The notes under the pieces are model-generated. The model saw only the letters and a list, made by a program, of their open reading frames with translations. It had not been told where the DNA came from and did not search any database. Of a stretch of 64,000 nt of DNA, positions 1 to 10,000 are shown one piece after another; positions within the stretch are counted from its first letter, which is position 1; each line of letters starts with the position of its first letter. Origin of the DNA: Microbulbifer pacificus. GTDB lineage: Bacteria > Pseudomonadota > Gammaproteobacteria > Pseudomonadales > Cellvibrionaceae. The stretch lies in contig NZ_PREV01000027.1 in NCBI RefSeq assembly GCF_002959965.1, positions 558,001-622,000 on the forward strand. The letters are read 5' to 3'. The position numbers were made by a program, and so were the translations under genes.

Positions 1-1
1 G

Positions 2-592
2 CCGGAAGCGCGTTATCCGGCGGCGGTGCAGGACATCAAGACGGCGCTCTGCTGGCTGCACCGGAATGCCGGTGAGCTGGGTGTGGATCGCAAACGTATT
101 GCTATTCTCGGGGCCTCGTCCGGTGCGCAGTTGGCGACTCTGGTTGGGGTGACTCCCGGATTGTCAGCCTTTCGCACAGAGGGTATGGGGCGCCTGGAGG
201 CGTGTGAGTCTGTTGCGGCCATTGTCAATCTGGATGGTATCGTAAGCTTTGTCACGCCTGTGGCTCTGGCGCATGAGAACGATCCGCGCAAGAACCCTTC
301 AGCAGCAGGCGCCTGGTTTGGAGGCCGCTTCGAGGAAGTGCCGCATCTCTGGCGCGAGGCTTCGCCGCTGGAATACGCAGGGAGTGGTTCTCCGCCGACA
401 CTGTTCATCAATAGCAGCAAGCCGCGCTTTCATGCCGGGCGCGATGAGTACGTCGCGAGACTGACGGCGGCGAATGTTCAAACCGAAGTAATGACGCACC
501 GCGAAACGCCACATCCATACTGGCTGTTTGATCCCTGGTTTGAGCCGACGGCTGAGAGGGTGGAAAACTTTCTTGAACGTGTGCTGAAATAA
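2..592 (+). CDS. Alpha/beta hydrolase (esterase/lipase type), 5' end outside window
   Basis: The reading frame is already open at the window edge, so the N-terminus, including the oxyanion HGG region, is missing. What remains matches the C-terminal two thirds of a secreted BD-FAE/esterase-type alpha/beta hydrolase: RYPAAVQDIKTAL, then the nucleophile elbow GASSG, a GGRFEEVPHLW-like cap segment, a strand followed by an aspartate-containing segment near GRDEY, and a terminal His in PHPYWLF before DPWF. These fit the Ser-Asp-His triad order of the family. Members are often carbohydrate esterases acting on acetylated or feruloylated polysaccharides, but substrate cannot be read here. The frame ends at TAA 590-592, and the next gene starts about 80 bases downstream on the same strand. 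Confidence 0.8.
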   Translation, partial: PEARYPAAVQDIKTALCWLHRNAGELGVDRKRIAILGASSGAQLATLVGVTPGLSAFRTEGMGRLEACESVAAIVNLDGIVSFVTPVALAHENDPRKNPSAAGAWFGGRFEEVPHLWREASPLEYAGSGSPPTLFINSSKPRFHAGRDEYVARLTAANVQTEVMTHRETPHPYWLFDPWFEPTAERVENFLERVLK

Positions 593-672
593 CGGTCGCA
601 ATGGGCGGATTTTGCTCGCTATACTCGCGCCGAATCACAGGCGTAAAAGCGAGGGGAGTAGAGGTTCGCGGA

Positions 673-1728
673 ATGCAACAGTCAGAACAATTTATCGACC
701 TGCTCAAACTGCTGGTGCGCAGCCCCAGCGTGGTGGGCGCCGAGCACTCGTTTTTCCGGGTTCTGCAGCGCGAGCTGGAGGAGCGCGGCGCCCATGTCAC
801 CTGGTATGAAGGCCTGTTGGTGGCCCAGGGGCAGCGTCCCCACAGTGCCAAGTTCTCAGCGCACATCGATCGCCACGGTCTGATCTGTACCGGTCCCAAT
901 GAATTCCAGTACGCGGCTTTCGTCTCCGGTCACCGTTCCGACCTGCTTGGCAATTCCGTATCGGAAAAGCTGATGACCAAAATTGTGGATCGCTTCCAGG
1001 GCGTATCCGTGACGGCCTATGAGCCCTGGTCCGGGTCATATTTTGGCTCCGGGGTAATCCGCAGGGCCTATGTGTGTGGCTACCGCAACAACCTCATCTT
1101 TGAGGTGGCAGGGCTTGAGCATGTGGTGGCGGGCACACCGGTAGCGTTTACCGACCGCCTGAAAGTCAGTGATGGTATACTCAGTGCCCAGCTCGACAAC
1201 GTACTCACTGCCGCACACCTGGTGCATCTGTATGGGCTTGGCTTTCAAGGTACCGCGTTTTTTACCGCGCAAGAGGAGTCTGGCAGTAGCTGGCGTTATC
1301 TGCTGGAGTGGTTCCGCCGTTTCAATGGTGGCACCGAAAAATTGATTGTGGTGGATACCAGTCCCTATCCCGACCGGATCAGCGCGGACGCCCAGCAGGT
1401 GGTGTTGCGGCGTCGTGACGCCAATGCCGAGTTCCACCCCGGCACCACGGAACGACTCGCGGCGCTGTGTGATGCGCAGGGTATTACCTACAGCTACAAA
1501 GACACCTATATCGAAGCACAAAATCACAAGGCTATCGCCGAGGGACAGGAGCCCCAGTCTCTCGGGAGTACCGAGCTCGGACGGATTGTGTCGGCGTCGT
1601 CCGGATTTGTGCAGGGCACCACACTGCAGATTCCTACTACCGGTTACCACACCATGCAGGAATCGGCGTCCATTCAGGCCAACAGTGCATTCAGCGACCT
1701 GCTGTTTGCGATTGCCGCGGACGGGTGA
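673..1728 (+). CDS. M42/M20-like metallohydrolase (putative aminopeptidase)
   Basis: This is a cytosolic zinc-dependent peptidase-like protein of 351 residues. The metal-ligand motifs of the M42/M28 clan appear in order: SAHIDRHG (His/Asp), SAQLDN (bridging Asp), TAQEESGSS (catalytic and ligand Glu pair), VVDTSPYPD (Asp), and TTGYHTMQES near the C-terminus (His). No signal peptide is visible. I chose the ATG at 673, preceded by GAGG about 8 bases upstream, over an open extension back to 601 that lacks a ribosome site. Family members are aminopeptidases or deacylases; the exact substrate is unknown. The gene stands alone and its 3' neighbour is convergent. Confidence 0.8.
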   Translation: MQQSEQFIDLLKLLVRSPSVVGAEHSFFRVLQRELEERGAHVTWYEGLLVAQGQRPHSAKFSAHIDRHGLICTGPNEFQYAAFVSGHRSDLLGNSVSEKLMTKIVDRFQGVSVTAYEPWSGSYFGSGVIRRAYVCGYRNNLIFEVAGLEHVVAGTPVAFTDRLKVSDGILSAQLDNVLTAAHLVHLYGLGFQGTAFFTAQEESGSSWRYLLEWFRRFNGGTEKLIVVDTSPYPDRISADAQQVVLRRRDANAEFHPGTTERLAALCDAQGITYSYKDTYIEAQNHKAIAEGQEPQSLGSTELGRIVSASSGFVQGTTLQIPTTGYHTMQESASIQANSAFSDLLFAIAADG

Positions 1729-1749
1729 TCCCCCAAGCGGGTAACCGGA

Positions 1750-2178
1750 TCAGAACTCATCGCTCATCTGGTAATGGTTGCAGCGATTGTTGCAGTAGGG
1801 GCGGTCAGAGCGGATTGCGCCGCTTTCCGGGTGTACGGTCAACTGTCGCTTTTTGTTGCCGTGCAGTGCCACCACATTCCAGTAACCGTTGCGAAACCGG
1901 ATGTTGGAAAACGAGTGGAAACCCAGCTGCTTCAGGCGCATTTTCACAGCGCCGGCACTCAGGGCAATTTCAGACGGTGTAGCCCCATCCAGATCGGGGC
2001 CGTACAGATGGGGCGGGATCTGTGATTGCGGTGAGCCGGAAAACTGGAAATCCTGCGCGGTAAATGGCCCCGGCTGCTGGGCGACTGCAGCGGCTGGCAG
2101 TGCGATTGCCAGGGCCAGCGCCCTGAAGTGAACTGAAATAGCGCGATGGGCCGAAAGCCCGTGGGTGGCAAACAGCAT
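1750..2178 (-). CDS. Secreted PepSY-like small protein
   Basis: This is a 142-residue protein with an N-terminal signal peptide (hydrophobic segment ending near AAAVAQQ), so it is probably periplasmic. The C-terminal half has the alpha/beta pattern of PepSY-like modules: a KMRLKQLGF helix, then a strand NGYWNVVALHG and HPESGAIRSDRP, where the 'PESG' turn resembles the PepSY signature of a residue followed by a D/S-G-x-I turn. ATG 2178 is preferred to an upstream in-frame TTG because GGGGAA lies just before it. It lies downstream of dld on the same strand with a gap of about 130 bases. The function of single PepSY proteins is not established; peptidase inhibition or sensing is a family-level guess. 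Confidence 0.6.
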   Translation of the reverse strand: MLFATHGLSAHRAISVHFRALALAIALPAAAVAQQPGPFTAQDFQFSGSPQSQIPPHLYGPDLDGATPSEIALSAGAVKMRLKQLGFHSFSNIRFRNGYWNVVALHGNKKRQLTVHPESGAIRSDRPYCNNRCNHYQMSDEF

Positions 2179-2312
2179 GGCGTTCCCCAAATTGCCTTTA
2201 TCCCGTCATTGATAGGGTGGCAATGCCTGAACGCCCACTTTTTCTCTGACCGTATTTCCTGCGCTGCGGTTTTCCTGATACGGATTTCTTTTTTCTGCTC
2301 GCGGCGTACGGC

Positions 2313-4019
2313 TTAGCCGCAACCGCAGTTGCGACGAAACTTGTCCATTTTGCCAATACCGGGGTTGAAGGTGTTGGTGGGATCCAGCTGTTCAAAGAAC
2401 TGGCGCTGTGCCTCCGGCGCCTGATACAGATGTCCTACATTGTGCTCTGCCGGATAGCGCGCACCGCGACGGTCGAGCAGTTGCAGCATGGCCTTTTTGA
2501 CCGCTTCCGGATCCGCGCCCTTTTTCAGGATGTAATCCTGGTGAAACACGTTACACAGGAAGTGTCCGTAATAGAGCCGGAATTTCAGCTGCCCGGCAAT
2601 TTCCGGGGGCAGGTGTTCTTCCCACTCCATATCGTTACGGCGAAGGGCGATGTCCAGTGGCAGAAGTTCGCCCACGTCATTGTGGTGTACGGCGCAGTAG
2701 CGGATGGCGGCCCCGGCGGACACAAAGCGGTGCAACATCGCCTTGGCGGCCTCCTTTGCGGTACAGGCAAAGTACTCTCCGCTGTTTTCCGCGCGGCCGA
2801 AAAACTCCCTGAGCCAGGACTCTGTGGGTTCGATATTCCCATCCGCCACCTTGACGATGAGATGGTGCACGAATTTTTCCCGGTATTCCCGCATTCTTGG
2901 CGGCAGGTGTGCGGGAAGCAGCAGGCTGAATTTCTGCAACATTCGGTCGGTCAGAAATTTGGGCAGGAAACGGCGTTTTTCCAGCCAGGCATCCACTCGT
3001 CCTTTTAACGCAAAAAAACGCGGCATATTGCGTGTGCCAAGTTTTTCGATGGTATAGAAACTGTCTTTGCCATAGGTCGCGGCCAGGTCGAACATGTCCC
3101 TGTGCAGATATTCCCCCAGCAACGGAATCTCCGGCAACTCGCGCAGCAGCCCTCGGCGAAGACGCGCGAACGTCTGCGCATCGTTGCTGCCGATATAAAA
3201 GGTCCGGGTTTTCCGCGGAATGGGAAATGTGTCCAGACGCACAGCAAACACCGCAACCTTGCCCGCACAGCCACTGGCTTCAAACAGGCGTCTGGGGTCG
3301 GCGTTGAAGCGCGCCGGGGTATCGGCATCCACATCGCGTATGCGCGTTGCATATTCCAGATCTGATGCCATGCGCACACGCTCGTTGTGTTCGGAGTAGT
3401 GCAGCGGTCGTATCTGGCCGAATTCGCCGCGCTCCAGATTCGTCAATATTTCTTCCGGCGTCGCGCCGAGGTCGATGCCCAGGTGGTTGATCAAGTGTAA
3501 TTTCCCGCACTCATCCACGCGTGCGAACAGCGCGAGTTCGGTATAGGCCGGACCGCGCTGGCAAAGGGCGCCACCGGAGTTGTTGGCGATGCCCCCGACG
3601 ATGGAGGCACCGAGACAGGATGAGCCAATCTCGGAGTGGGGCGCACGCTGGATTGGTGCGAGCCGCTTTTCCAGTGCATGCAGAGTGGCGCCGGGCAGCG
3701 CAATGACCTGTTTGCCATTTTCCAGCAGGTGGATGCCGTTCATGTGCAGGGTATTGATCACAATCACCGGACGATCGTAATCGCAGCCACTAGGTGTTGA
3801 GCCTTCGGTGAGGCCGGTATTGGCAGCCTGAAGAATAATGGCGGCACCGGCGTCGACGCAGATTTGCAGCGCGCGCCAGAGTGGCAGCAGCTTTTCCGGG
3901 AAAATCACCGCGAGGGCATCGCCTTCGCCGGAGCGAAATCCCCTGCGGTAATGCTCATTGCGCGTGGGATCCGTAATGATCCTGTCCGCACCGAGCAATT
4001 GCTCCAGGTTCAGGAGCAA
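2313..4019 (-). CDS. dld: Quinone-dependent D-lactate dehydrogenase
   Basis: This is a peripheral membrane FAD enzyme oxidising D-lactate to pyruvate and passing electrons to quinone. It has 568 residues against 571 in E. coli Dld. The FAD-binding domain occupies roughly the first 270 residues, with family-specific strings such as NTGLTEGSTP, HSEIGSSCLGAS, GGIANNSGG and QRGPAYTELALFAR. The C-terminal part matches the membrane-associated Dld domain (YYGHFLCNVFHQDYI, ARYPAEHNVGHLY). The sequence ends in RNCGCG, a Cys-containing tail. The gene is flanked on both sides by small PepSY proteins on the same strand; the upstream one ends 29 bases before the dld start, so co-transcription is likely. 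Confidence 0.95.
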   Translation of the reverse strand: MLLNLEQLLGADRIITDPTRNEHYRRGFRSGEGDALAVIFPEKLLPLWRALQICVDAGAAIILQAANTGLTEGSTPSGCDYDRPVIVINTLHMNGIHLLENGKQVIALPGATLHALEKRLAPIQRAPHSEIGSSCLGASIVGGIANNSGGALCQRGPAYTELALFARVDECGKLHLINHLGIDLGATPEEILTNLERGEFGQIRPLHYSEHNERVRMASDLEYATRIRDVDADTPARFNADPRRLFEASGCAGKVAVFAVRLDTFPIPRKTRTFYIGSNDAQTFARLRRGLLRELPEIPLLGEYLHRDMFDLAATYGKDSFYTIEKLGTRNMPRFFALKGRVDAWLEKRRFLPKFLTDRMLQKFSLLLPAHLPPRMREYREKFVHHLIVKVADGNIEPTESWLREFFGRAENSGEYFACTAKEAAKAMLHRFVSAGAAIRYCAVHHNDVGELLPLDIALRRNDMEWEEHLPPEIAGQLKFRLYYGHFLCNVFHQDYILKKGADPEAVKKAMLQLLDRRGARYPAEHNVGHLYQAPEAQRQFFEQLDPTNTFNPGIGKMDKFRRNCGCG

Positions 4020-4048
4020 TTGCCGGTTGTTGTCGCAGTCTGACGTTT

Positions 4049-4330
4049 TCAGTCCCGGTCTTCCTTCATCTGCAGGATTTCACCACTATTGGGATCTACT
4101 TCGAGATCGTATTTCTTGCCTTCTTTGTACGCCTCGACCTCCCAGCGGCCGCGGTCGAGGGATACATCCACCACCGGGGTGTACCCCTGCTGCTCCAGCT
4201 TGGTGAGGAGCGTTGACAGTGCCATGGCGCCGGGCGGCGGCATTTCATCTTTGGCGCTCGCCTGCGTCGCGGTCATGGCGGCAATCCCGCTTAGGGTAAC
4301 GGCAAGAAGGGAGTTTTTTACATTCTTCAT
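4049..4330 (-). CDS. PepSY-domain periplasmic protein
   Basis: This is a 93-residue secreted protein: a signal peptide (ATQASA as cleavage region), then a single PepSY module with LLTKLEQQGYTP, VDVSLDRGRWEVEAYKEGKKYDLEVDP and SGEILQ. The start at 4330 is supported by AGGAG seven bases upstream; an open extension to 4468 overlaps the neighbouring lipoprotein gene and has no ribosome site. It sits 26 bases behind the lipoprotein gene and just upstream of dld, so the three are probably one transcript. PepSY domains of this YpeB-like size are often found near redox membrane proteins; the actual role is unknown. Confidence 0.8.
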   Translation of the reverse strand: MKNVKNSLLAVTLSGIAAMTATQASAKDEMPPPGAMALSTLLTKLEQQGYTPVVDVSLDRGRWEVEAYKEGKKYDLEVDPNSGEILQMKEDRD

Positions 4331-4356
4331 GGGTTCTCCTTGGTCAGATCCGCGGA

Positions 4357-4869
4357 TCAGTCGTTCTTGCTGAGGCGCTGCTGCATCATAAAGCACCACT
4401 CGTCGCTGCCACCGTCCGGACCATGGGCGCCGTCGCCGCCGGTCAATCGATCCATGGCGATGAACCACTCGTCACTGCCGACATCCGGGAGGCCAGTGGG
4501 GTACTGTTCGGCAATGGCTGCGGCCTGGTCGCTCATTACCTGCTGGTTGACCCATTCGAACCACTCGGCATTGCAGATCAGCTGGCCTTCACTGTTGGGG
4601 CTTTCGGGGTTTTGTTCGGATGACTCGCTCGAGGCGGCATCCGCATTATCTGTCGTGGAGGAGGACGCATCACCCGGAGCGGTGGAGTCTTTTGGCGCAG
4701 GAGTGGATGGACTGCTGTCATCCGTTTCATCCACGGTAATTTCCTCCACGACTTCGGTTTCTGTCTCGGTGTTGCCCGGCTCGTGGGTTTCCGTTTTACG
4801 GCTGCAACCGGTGAGGGCGATGGAGCTTGCCAGCATGGTTGCCAGTGCGGCGAACAAGAGCGTGCGCAT
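4357..4869 (-). CDS. Putative lipoprotein with acidic linker and doubled GSDEW motif
   Basis: This is a 170-residue predicted lipoprotein: hydrophobic signal with lipobox ALTGC, then about 75 residues of low-complexity Thr/Glu/Ser/Asp linker, then a compact C-terminal domain. The domain holds a visible internal repeat, DVGSDEWFIAM and DGGSDEWCFMM, about 22 residues apart, and two cysteines that could pair. The start at 4869 follows AGGAG. No known family is recognised. The long acidic linker suggests a tethered domain reaching away from the membrane. It is probably the first gene of the transcript that continues into the PepSY gene and dld. Confidence 0.65.
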   Translation of the reverse strand: MRTLLFAALATMLASSIALTGCSRKTETHEPGNTETETEVVEEITVDETDDSSPSTPAPKDSTAPGDASSSTTDNADAASSESSEQNPESPNSEGQLICNAEWFEWVNQQVMSDQAAAIAEQYPTGLPDVGSDEWFIAMDRLTGGDGAHGPDGGSDEWCFMMQQRLSKND

Positions 4870-4965
4870 GGTTGATCTCCTAGCTTGAGGGGAAATTTGG
4901 CGCCACATGAAGTGGGCATGTGAGATAAGCATAGGTTGATTTTTGTGCCTTGCACGGGCCCTGAA

Positions 4966-4998
4966 ACAAAACAGGCGGCCAGTGGCCGCCTGTTTTGT
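4966..4998 (-). terminator. Hairpin terminator downstream of mltF
   Basis: A perfect 15-bp inverted repeat (arms 4966-4980 and 4984-4998) with a three-base loop contains the A/T tract in the stem ends (ACAAAA/TTTTGT). It lies 17 bases after the mltF stop and before the lipoprotein gene, and works as an intrinsic terminator on the minus strand. Confidence 0.8.
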
Positions 4999-5015
4999 CT
5001 ATCGATCGGTGAGGG

Positions 5016-6494
5016 CTACAGGGCCGATTGAGAGCTCGCGGCCTCGGCGGCGGGCAGGTCCGCGAGGGTTTCGCCATTGTCATTGGCGGCGGCCGCAGCG
5101 AGCCGCTGCTCTTCAATGCGACTGGTCCAGGTCAACAGTGCCTGGTAGTGGCGGATGTTTTTGACATAGGTGACCGGTTCCCAGCCGCGGGCGTAGCCGT
5201 GCTTCAGGGTGGCGTAGTACTGGCGTTTGGCCAGCAGCGGCAGGTGCTCACGGACATCTGCCCAGCGGTCCGGGCTGCCGCCCATGCGCTCGGTCAGCAC
5301 ACGGGCATCTTCAAGGTGACCGTAGCCGATGTTGTAGGCGGCCAGCGCCATCCAGGTACGGTCCGGCTCGCGAATGCGCTCAGGGATTTTGTCGCGTACC
5401 TGAATGAAATAGCGTGCCCCCCCTTCGATACTCTCTATCGGATCGAGGCGGTTGACACCCATTTCCCGCGCCGTAGCGCGGGTCAGCATCATCAGCCCGC
5501 GAACCCCGGTGGGCGACTTGGCGCGCGGGTTCCAGTGGGACTCCTGGTAGCTGAGCGCGGCCAACAGCTCCCAGTCCAGATCGTATTCTTTCGCCACCCG
5601 CTCCATTTCGGTACGCCACTGGGGCAGGCGCTCACGGCTGAGCTGGGCGAAGGTCTGTGCGCCGCCGACATTCATTTTGCTGACATGCCCGAAGTACAGT
5701 TCACGCAGCTCCGCCACCAGTCCGCTGGTGTTGGCCCGCAGCATGAAATTGCGCGCGGCGCGGTAGAGGGTGTCGTCATCCCCCTTGGGGAAGGCCCAGG
5801 ATACCGGCTGGAACTGGGTCAGGTTGAAGGCAATGTGCGTGTTCGGGTAGAGGCCGCGATGGACTGCGTAGGCATTGGAGTCCACAACCGCATAGGGGTA
5901 TTTGCCCTCGTTCACCAGGTCCACCAGCTCCATGGCGTCTACGTCGGAAATTTCTTCCCAAGTGAGTTCCGGATAGCGCTCGGACAGCTTGCGCAATTGT
6001 TCGGCATGGGCGCTGCCGGCAATGACTGCGATATTTCTTCCGGCGAGGTCGGCCACGCTGCGGGGGCGACTCTCGCCCACACGGTAGATGACTTGCTGGC
6101 GGATCTCGAAATAGGACGGGGCAAAGCGCACCTGCTCGCGGCGCTCAGGGGTCACGGTGAGTCCGGCGGCAGCCAGGTGGGCCCCGGAATCCGGATTTTC
6201 CAGTTCGCGAAACAGGTGGCCCAGATCGTGCACATCCCGAATCTCAAGGGCGACACCCAGCTCGCGGGCAAAGGCGTCGAGCATGCCGTATTCAAAACCG
6301 GTGTGGTTGCCGTTGGCGTCTTCGTAATAGGTGGTGGGTCCGTTCTGTGACAGGACCACCAGCTTGCCGGAGGCCTTGACCTGCTCCAGCAGGCTCGGCG
6401 CCTTGCTCGCCACCAGGAGAGAAGCACAACAGGCCAGCGCCGCGCACTTCACCAGGCGGCGGCTGTATCGCAACAGTCGGCTTTTCATGATCAT
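5016..6494 (-). CDS. mltF: Membrane-bound lytic murein transglycosylase F
   Basis: This enzyme cleaves peptidoglycan glycan strands to 1,6-anhydromuramyl ends in the periplasm. It has 492 residues (E. coli MltF 518). It has an N-terminal hydrophobic export segment (residues 15-30), a solute-binding-protein family 3 module (about 42-270: LVVLSQNGPTTYY, GFEYGMLDAFARELG), and an SLT lysozyme-like domain (about 295-450) with catalytic Glu318 in SYQESHWNP followed by SPTGVRGLMMLT and the AAYNIGYGHLEDA motif. The tail is Ala/Ser-rich. The start ATG at 6494 has GAGGGAA about seven bases upstream. It is divergent from purL, the arrangement seen in Pseudomonas. Confidence 0.95.
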   Translation of the reverse strand: MIMKSRLLRYSRRLVKCAALACCASLLVASKAPSLLEQVKASGKLVVLSQNGPTTYYEDANGNHTGFEYGMLDAFARELGVALEIRDVHDLGHLFRELENPDSGAHLAAAGLTVTPERREQVRFAPSYFEIRQQVIYRVGESRPRSVADLAGRNIAVIAGSAHAEQLRKLSERYPELTWEEISDVDAMELVDLVNEGKYPYAVVDSNAYAVHRGLYPNTHIAFNLTQFQPVSWAFPKGDDDTLYRAARNFMLRANTSGLVAELRELYFGHVSKMNVGGAQTFAQLSRERLPQWRTEMERVAKEYDLDWELLAALSYQESHWNPRAKSPTGVRGLMMLTRATAREMGVNRLDPIESIEGGARYFIQVRDKIPERIREPDRTWMALAAYNIGYGHLEDARVLTERMGGSPDRWADVREHLPLLAKRQYYATLKHGYARGWEPVTYVKNIRHYQALLTWTSRIEEQRLAAAAANDNGETLADLPAAEAASSQSAL

Positions 6495-7062
6495 AGGTTG
6501 TTCCCTCGAGTCCGTTCTCTGCTTTATTTTCAGCGCATCCGACTCGAGGAAAGCTGGTCAGACGCGTCAGTTCCTGCGGGCGGCGGCTCCATTGCCACCC
6601 GCGCGCAAAGCCCGTTGTCTACAAATTGAACAGGCTTGGGTCAAAAGCGCGGCAATTCTACCCTAAACCTCTGCGCGCTGACCAATCAGTTAACGGTGTC
6701 GTCCTAACCTTTGTGACCGATTGGCTTGTTTTAACAGGGTAAGTGTAGTACTTGACGCCGACGCCCAAATGCCCGAATCCGGCCTGGTGAAGCAAATCGC
6801 GCCAGAGATTGCCGGGCCAGAGAGTTCGTGGTGGTGTTGCCCACCCCCTTCATCTTTACTGCTCTTACACCTTGCCCGTTATGTGCCGGCCTGCCATCTA
6901 ACGGAGAGTTGGCGGCGGCAGTGTTGGAGCGCGATCGCTTCGGGTACAATGCGCGCGCTCACGATACCCCTCGTTCCTGTGCGGCACTCGCCAAAGCCAA
7001 TCCCGTAGCCGATTGCTTATGCCCACAGGCGCTCAATTCCAGACAAGAGGCTAACTCCCGCG
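6495..7062. other. Divergent mltF-purL intergenic region, no gene seen
   Basis: These 568 bases separate the divergent mltF and purL starts. A weak sigma70-like candidate for purL is TTGGAG 6924-6929 with TACAAT 6945-6950 (15-base spacer), which would leave a leader of about 105 bases. No convincing PurR-type palindrome was seen. Short frames open on both strands but lack ribosome sites and protein-like composition. Confidence 0.5.
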
Positions 7063-10000
7063 ATGCTAGTTCTGCGTGGTGCTCCCGCACTGTCGAAATT
7101 TCGCCATCAAAAACTTCTGACCCAACTCCGCGCCCTGCAGCCCGCCATCGGGGATGTATACGCCGAGTTTGTTCACTTTGCCGACAGCAAAAAGCTCGGC
7201 AAGAAAGAGCAGGCCCTGCTGGAGCGTCTGCTGCAGTATGGCCCCACCGAAGAAAAGCATCAGCCCGAAGGCGAACTGCTGCTGGTTGTGCCCCGCCCGG
7301 GTACCATTTCGCCCTGGTCCTCCAAGGCCACGGACATCGCCCACAATGCGGGGCTGACCCAGATCCACCGCCTGGAGCGGGGGGTTGCCTACTACCTTAG
7401 CGGGGTCAAATTAACCGGGGCTGAACGCGATCTGCTGGCTGCGGAACTGCACGACCGCATGGTCGAGAGTGTCTTTTCTGATTTGGCACAGGCTGAGCAG
7501 CTGTTTCAGGTGGAAAAGCCGCGTGCCATGGGGCGTGTGGATGTACTCAAAGGCGGCCGTGAGGCGCTGGTGGAAGCCAACGTGACCTTGGGTCTGGCAC
7601 TGGCGGAAGATGAGATCGACTACCTGCTCACCAGCTTCGAAGAACTGGAGCGCAACCCCACCGACGTGGAGCTGATGATGTTCGCGCAGGCGAACTCCGA
7701 GCACTGCCGCCACAAGATCTTCAACGCCAGCTGGACCATTGACGGCGAAGAGATGCCGAACTCCCTGTTTGGCATGATCAAGAACACCTACCGACTGGGC
7801 GGTGAGAATGTACTTTCCGCCTATGCGGATAACGCCGCGGTAGTGGTCGGTCACAACGCCGGTCGTTTCTACCCGGATCCTGAGACCAGGGAATATGGTT
7901 TCAGCCAGGAAGCCATCCATCTGTTGATGAAGGTGGAAACCCACAATCACCCGACTGCCATTGCGCCATTTTCCGGAGCCGGCACCGGCGCTGGCGGCGA
8001 GATCCGCGACGAGGGCGCCGTGGGCCGCGGCTCCAAGCCCAAGGTGGGGCTGACCGGTTTCACCGTGTCCAACCTGTTGATCCCCGGCTATCTGCAGCCG
8101 TGGGAAGCGGATTACGGCAAACCGGAGCGCATCGTGACCGCCCTCGATATCATGATCGAAGGCCCCATCGGCGGCGCCGCGTTCAATAACGAATTCGGTC
8201 GCCCGAACATCTGCGGCTACTTCCGCACCTTTGAAGAAGACTTCGACGGCGAGCGCCGTGGTTACCACAAGCCGATCATGCTGGCGGGCGGCTACGGCAA
8301 TATCCGTGAAGAACATATCGAGAAGCCGGAATTCCAGCCCGGTGCCAAGCTGATCGTGCTCGGCGGCCCGGCGATGCTGATCGGCCTCGGCGGCGGTGCG
8401 GCCTCCAGTATGGCCAGCGGCTCCAGCTCCGCGGACCTGGACTTCGCCTCGGTACAGCGCCAAAACCCGGAGATCGAGCGCCGCTGCCAGGAGGTCATCG
8501 ACCAGTGCTGGCAACTGGGCGACAAGAACCCCATCGCCTTTATCCACGACGTGGGCGCCGGCGGTCTGTCTAACGCCTTCCCGGAACTGGTGAAAGACGG
8601 CGGCACCGGCGGCAAGTTTGAACTGCGCAATGTACCGTCCGACGAGCCGGGCATGAGCCCGCTGGAGATCTGGTGTAACGAATCCCAGGAGCGCTATGTG
8701 ATGGCGGTGATGCCGCAGGATCTGGAGCGCTTCCAGCAGATCTGCGAACGCGAGCGCGCGCCCTTCGCTGTAGTGGGCGAGGCCACCAGCGAGAAGCATC
8801 TGACCCTGAACGACAAGCAGTTCGATGCCAAGCCGGTGGACCTGCCTATGTCCGTGCTGTTCGGCAAGCCGCCGAAGATGCACCGCGTGGCCGAGAAACG
8901 CGAGGCCAAAACCACCGCGTTTGATACCAGCAATATCGACCTTGCAGAGGCCGCCGAGCGCGTACTGCGTCTGCCGACGGTTGCCAGCAAGAACTTCCTG
9001 ATCACCATCGGCGACCGCACCGTAACCGGCCAGGTTTCCCGCGATCAGATGGTCGGCCCCTGGCAGGTGCCGGTGGCGGACTGCGGGGTGACCACCGTCG
9101 CCTACGACAGCTACGCCGGTGAAGCCATGTCCATGGGTGAGCGCACCCCGGTAGCTCTGCTGGACGCGCCGGCGTCCGGGCGTCTCGCTGTCGGTGAAGC
9201 CATCACCAATATTGCCTGTGCGCCGATTGCGCAGCTGTCCGACATCAAACTCTCCGCCAACTGGATGTGTGCTGCCGGCCACCCGGGCGAAGAGGAAAAA
9301 CTGTACCGTACCGTGGAAGCCATCGGCATGGACCTGTGCCCGGCGCTCGGCATCACCATCCCGGTGGGCAAGGACTCCATGTCCATGCGCACTGCGTGGA
9401 ACGACGGTGGTGAAGACAAAGCGGTGACGGCGCCCCTGTCGCTGGTGATCTCGGCGTTCAGCCCGGTCACCGACGTGCGCAAGGTGGCAACCCCGCAGCT
9501 ACGCCGCACCCAAAAGGGCGAGACGGAGCTGATGCTGATCGACCTGGGCGCCGGCAAAAATCGCCTCGGGGGCTCCTGCCTGGCGCAGGTGTACAACCAG
9601 TTGGGCGACAAGCCGGCGGACCTGGACGACGCCAAGCGTCTCAAGGGCTTCTTTGAGGTGATGCAGGAGCTGCTTGCGGAAGACAAGGTCGTCGCTTACC
9701 ACGACCGTGCCGATGGCGGTCTGTTCACCACCCTGGCGGAAATGAGCTTCGCCGGTCGCGTCGGTATCGACGTGGAAATCTATGATCTGGGTGAAGATGC
9801 CATTGCCGCGCTGTTCTCTGAAGAACTCGGCGCGGTGCTGCAGGTGCCCGCCGCGGATGCGGACATGATTGCCATGCGCTTCGCCTCCGTCGGTGTTCCC
9901 GCCCACCAGATCGGTGGCTTGAACGACAAGGAGCTACTGCGCATTACCCGCAATGGTGAGGAAATCTTCAGCCGCAGCCGCGCTGAACTGCAGCAGATCT

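Noticed and set aside
6731..6949. Short reverse-strand frame in the mltF-purL gap
   Set aside because: Ser/Arg/Gly-rich translation without ribosome site; could be part of a structured region but nothing supports a gene.
7411..9282. Long open frame opposite purL
   Set aside because: It lies entirely on the reverse strand of a well-supported gene; such frames arise from GC-rich third codon positions. No domain, start site or ribosome site supports it.
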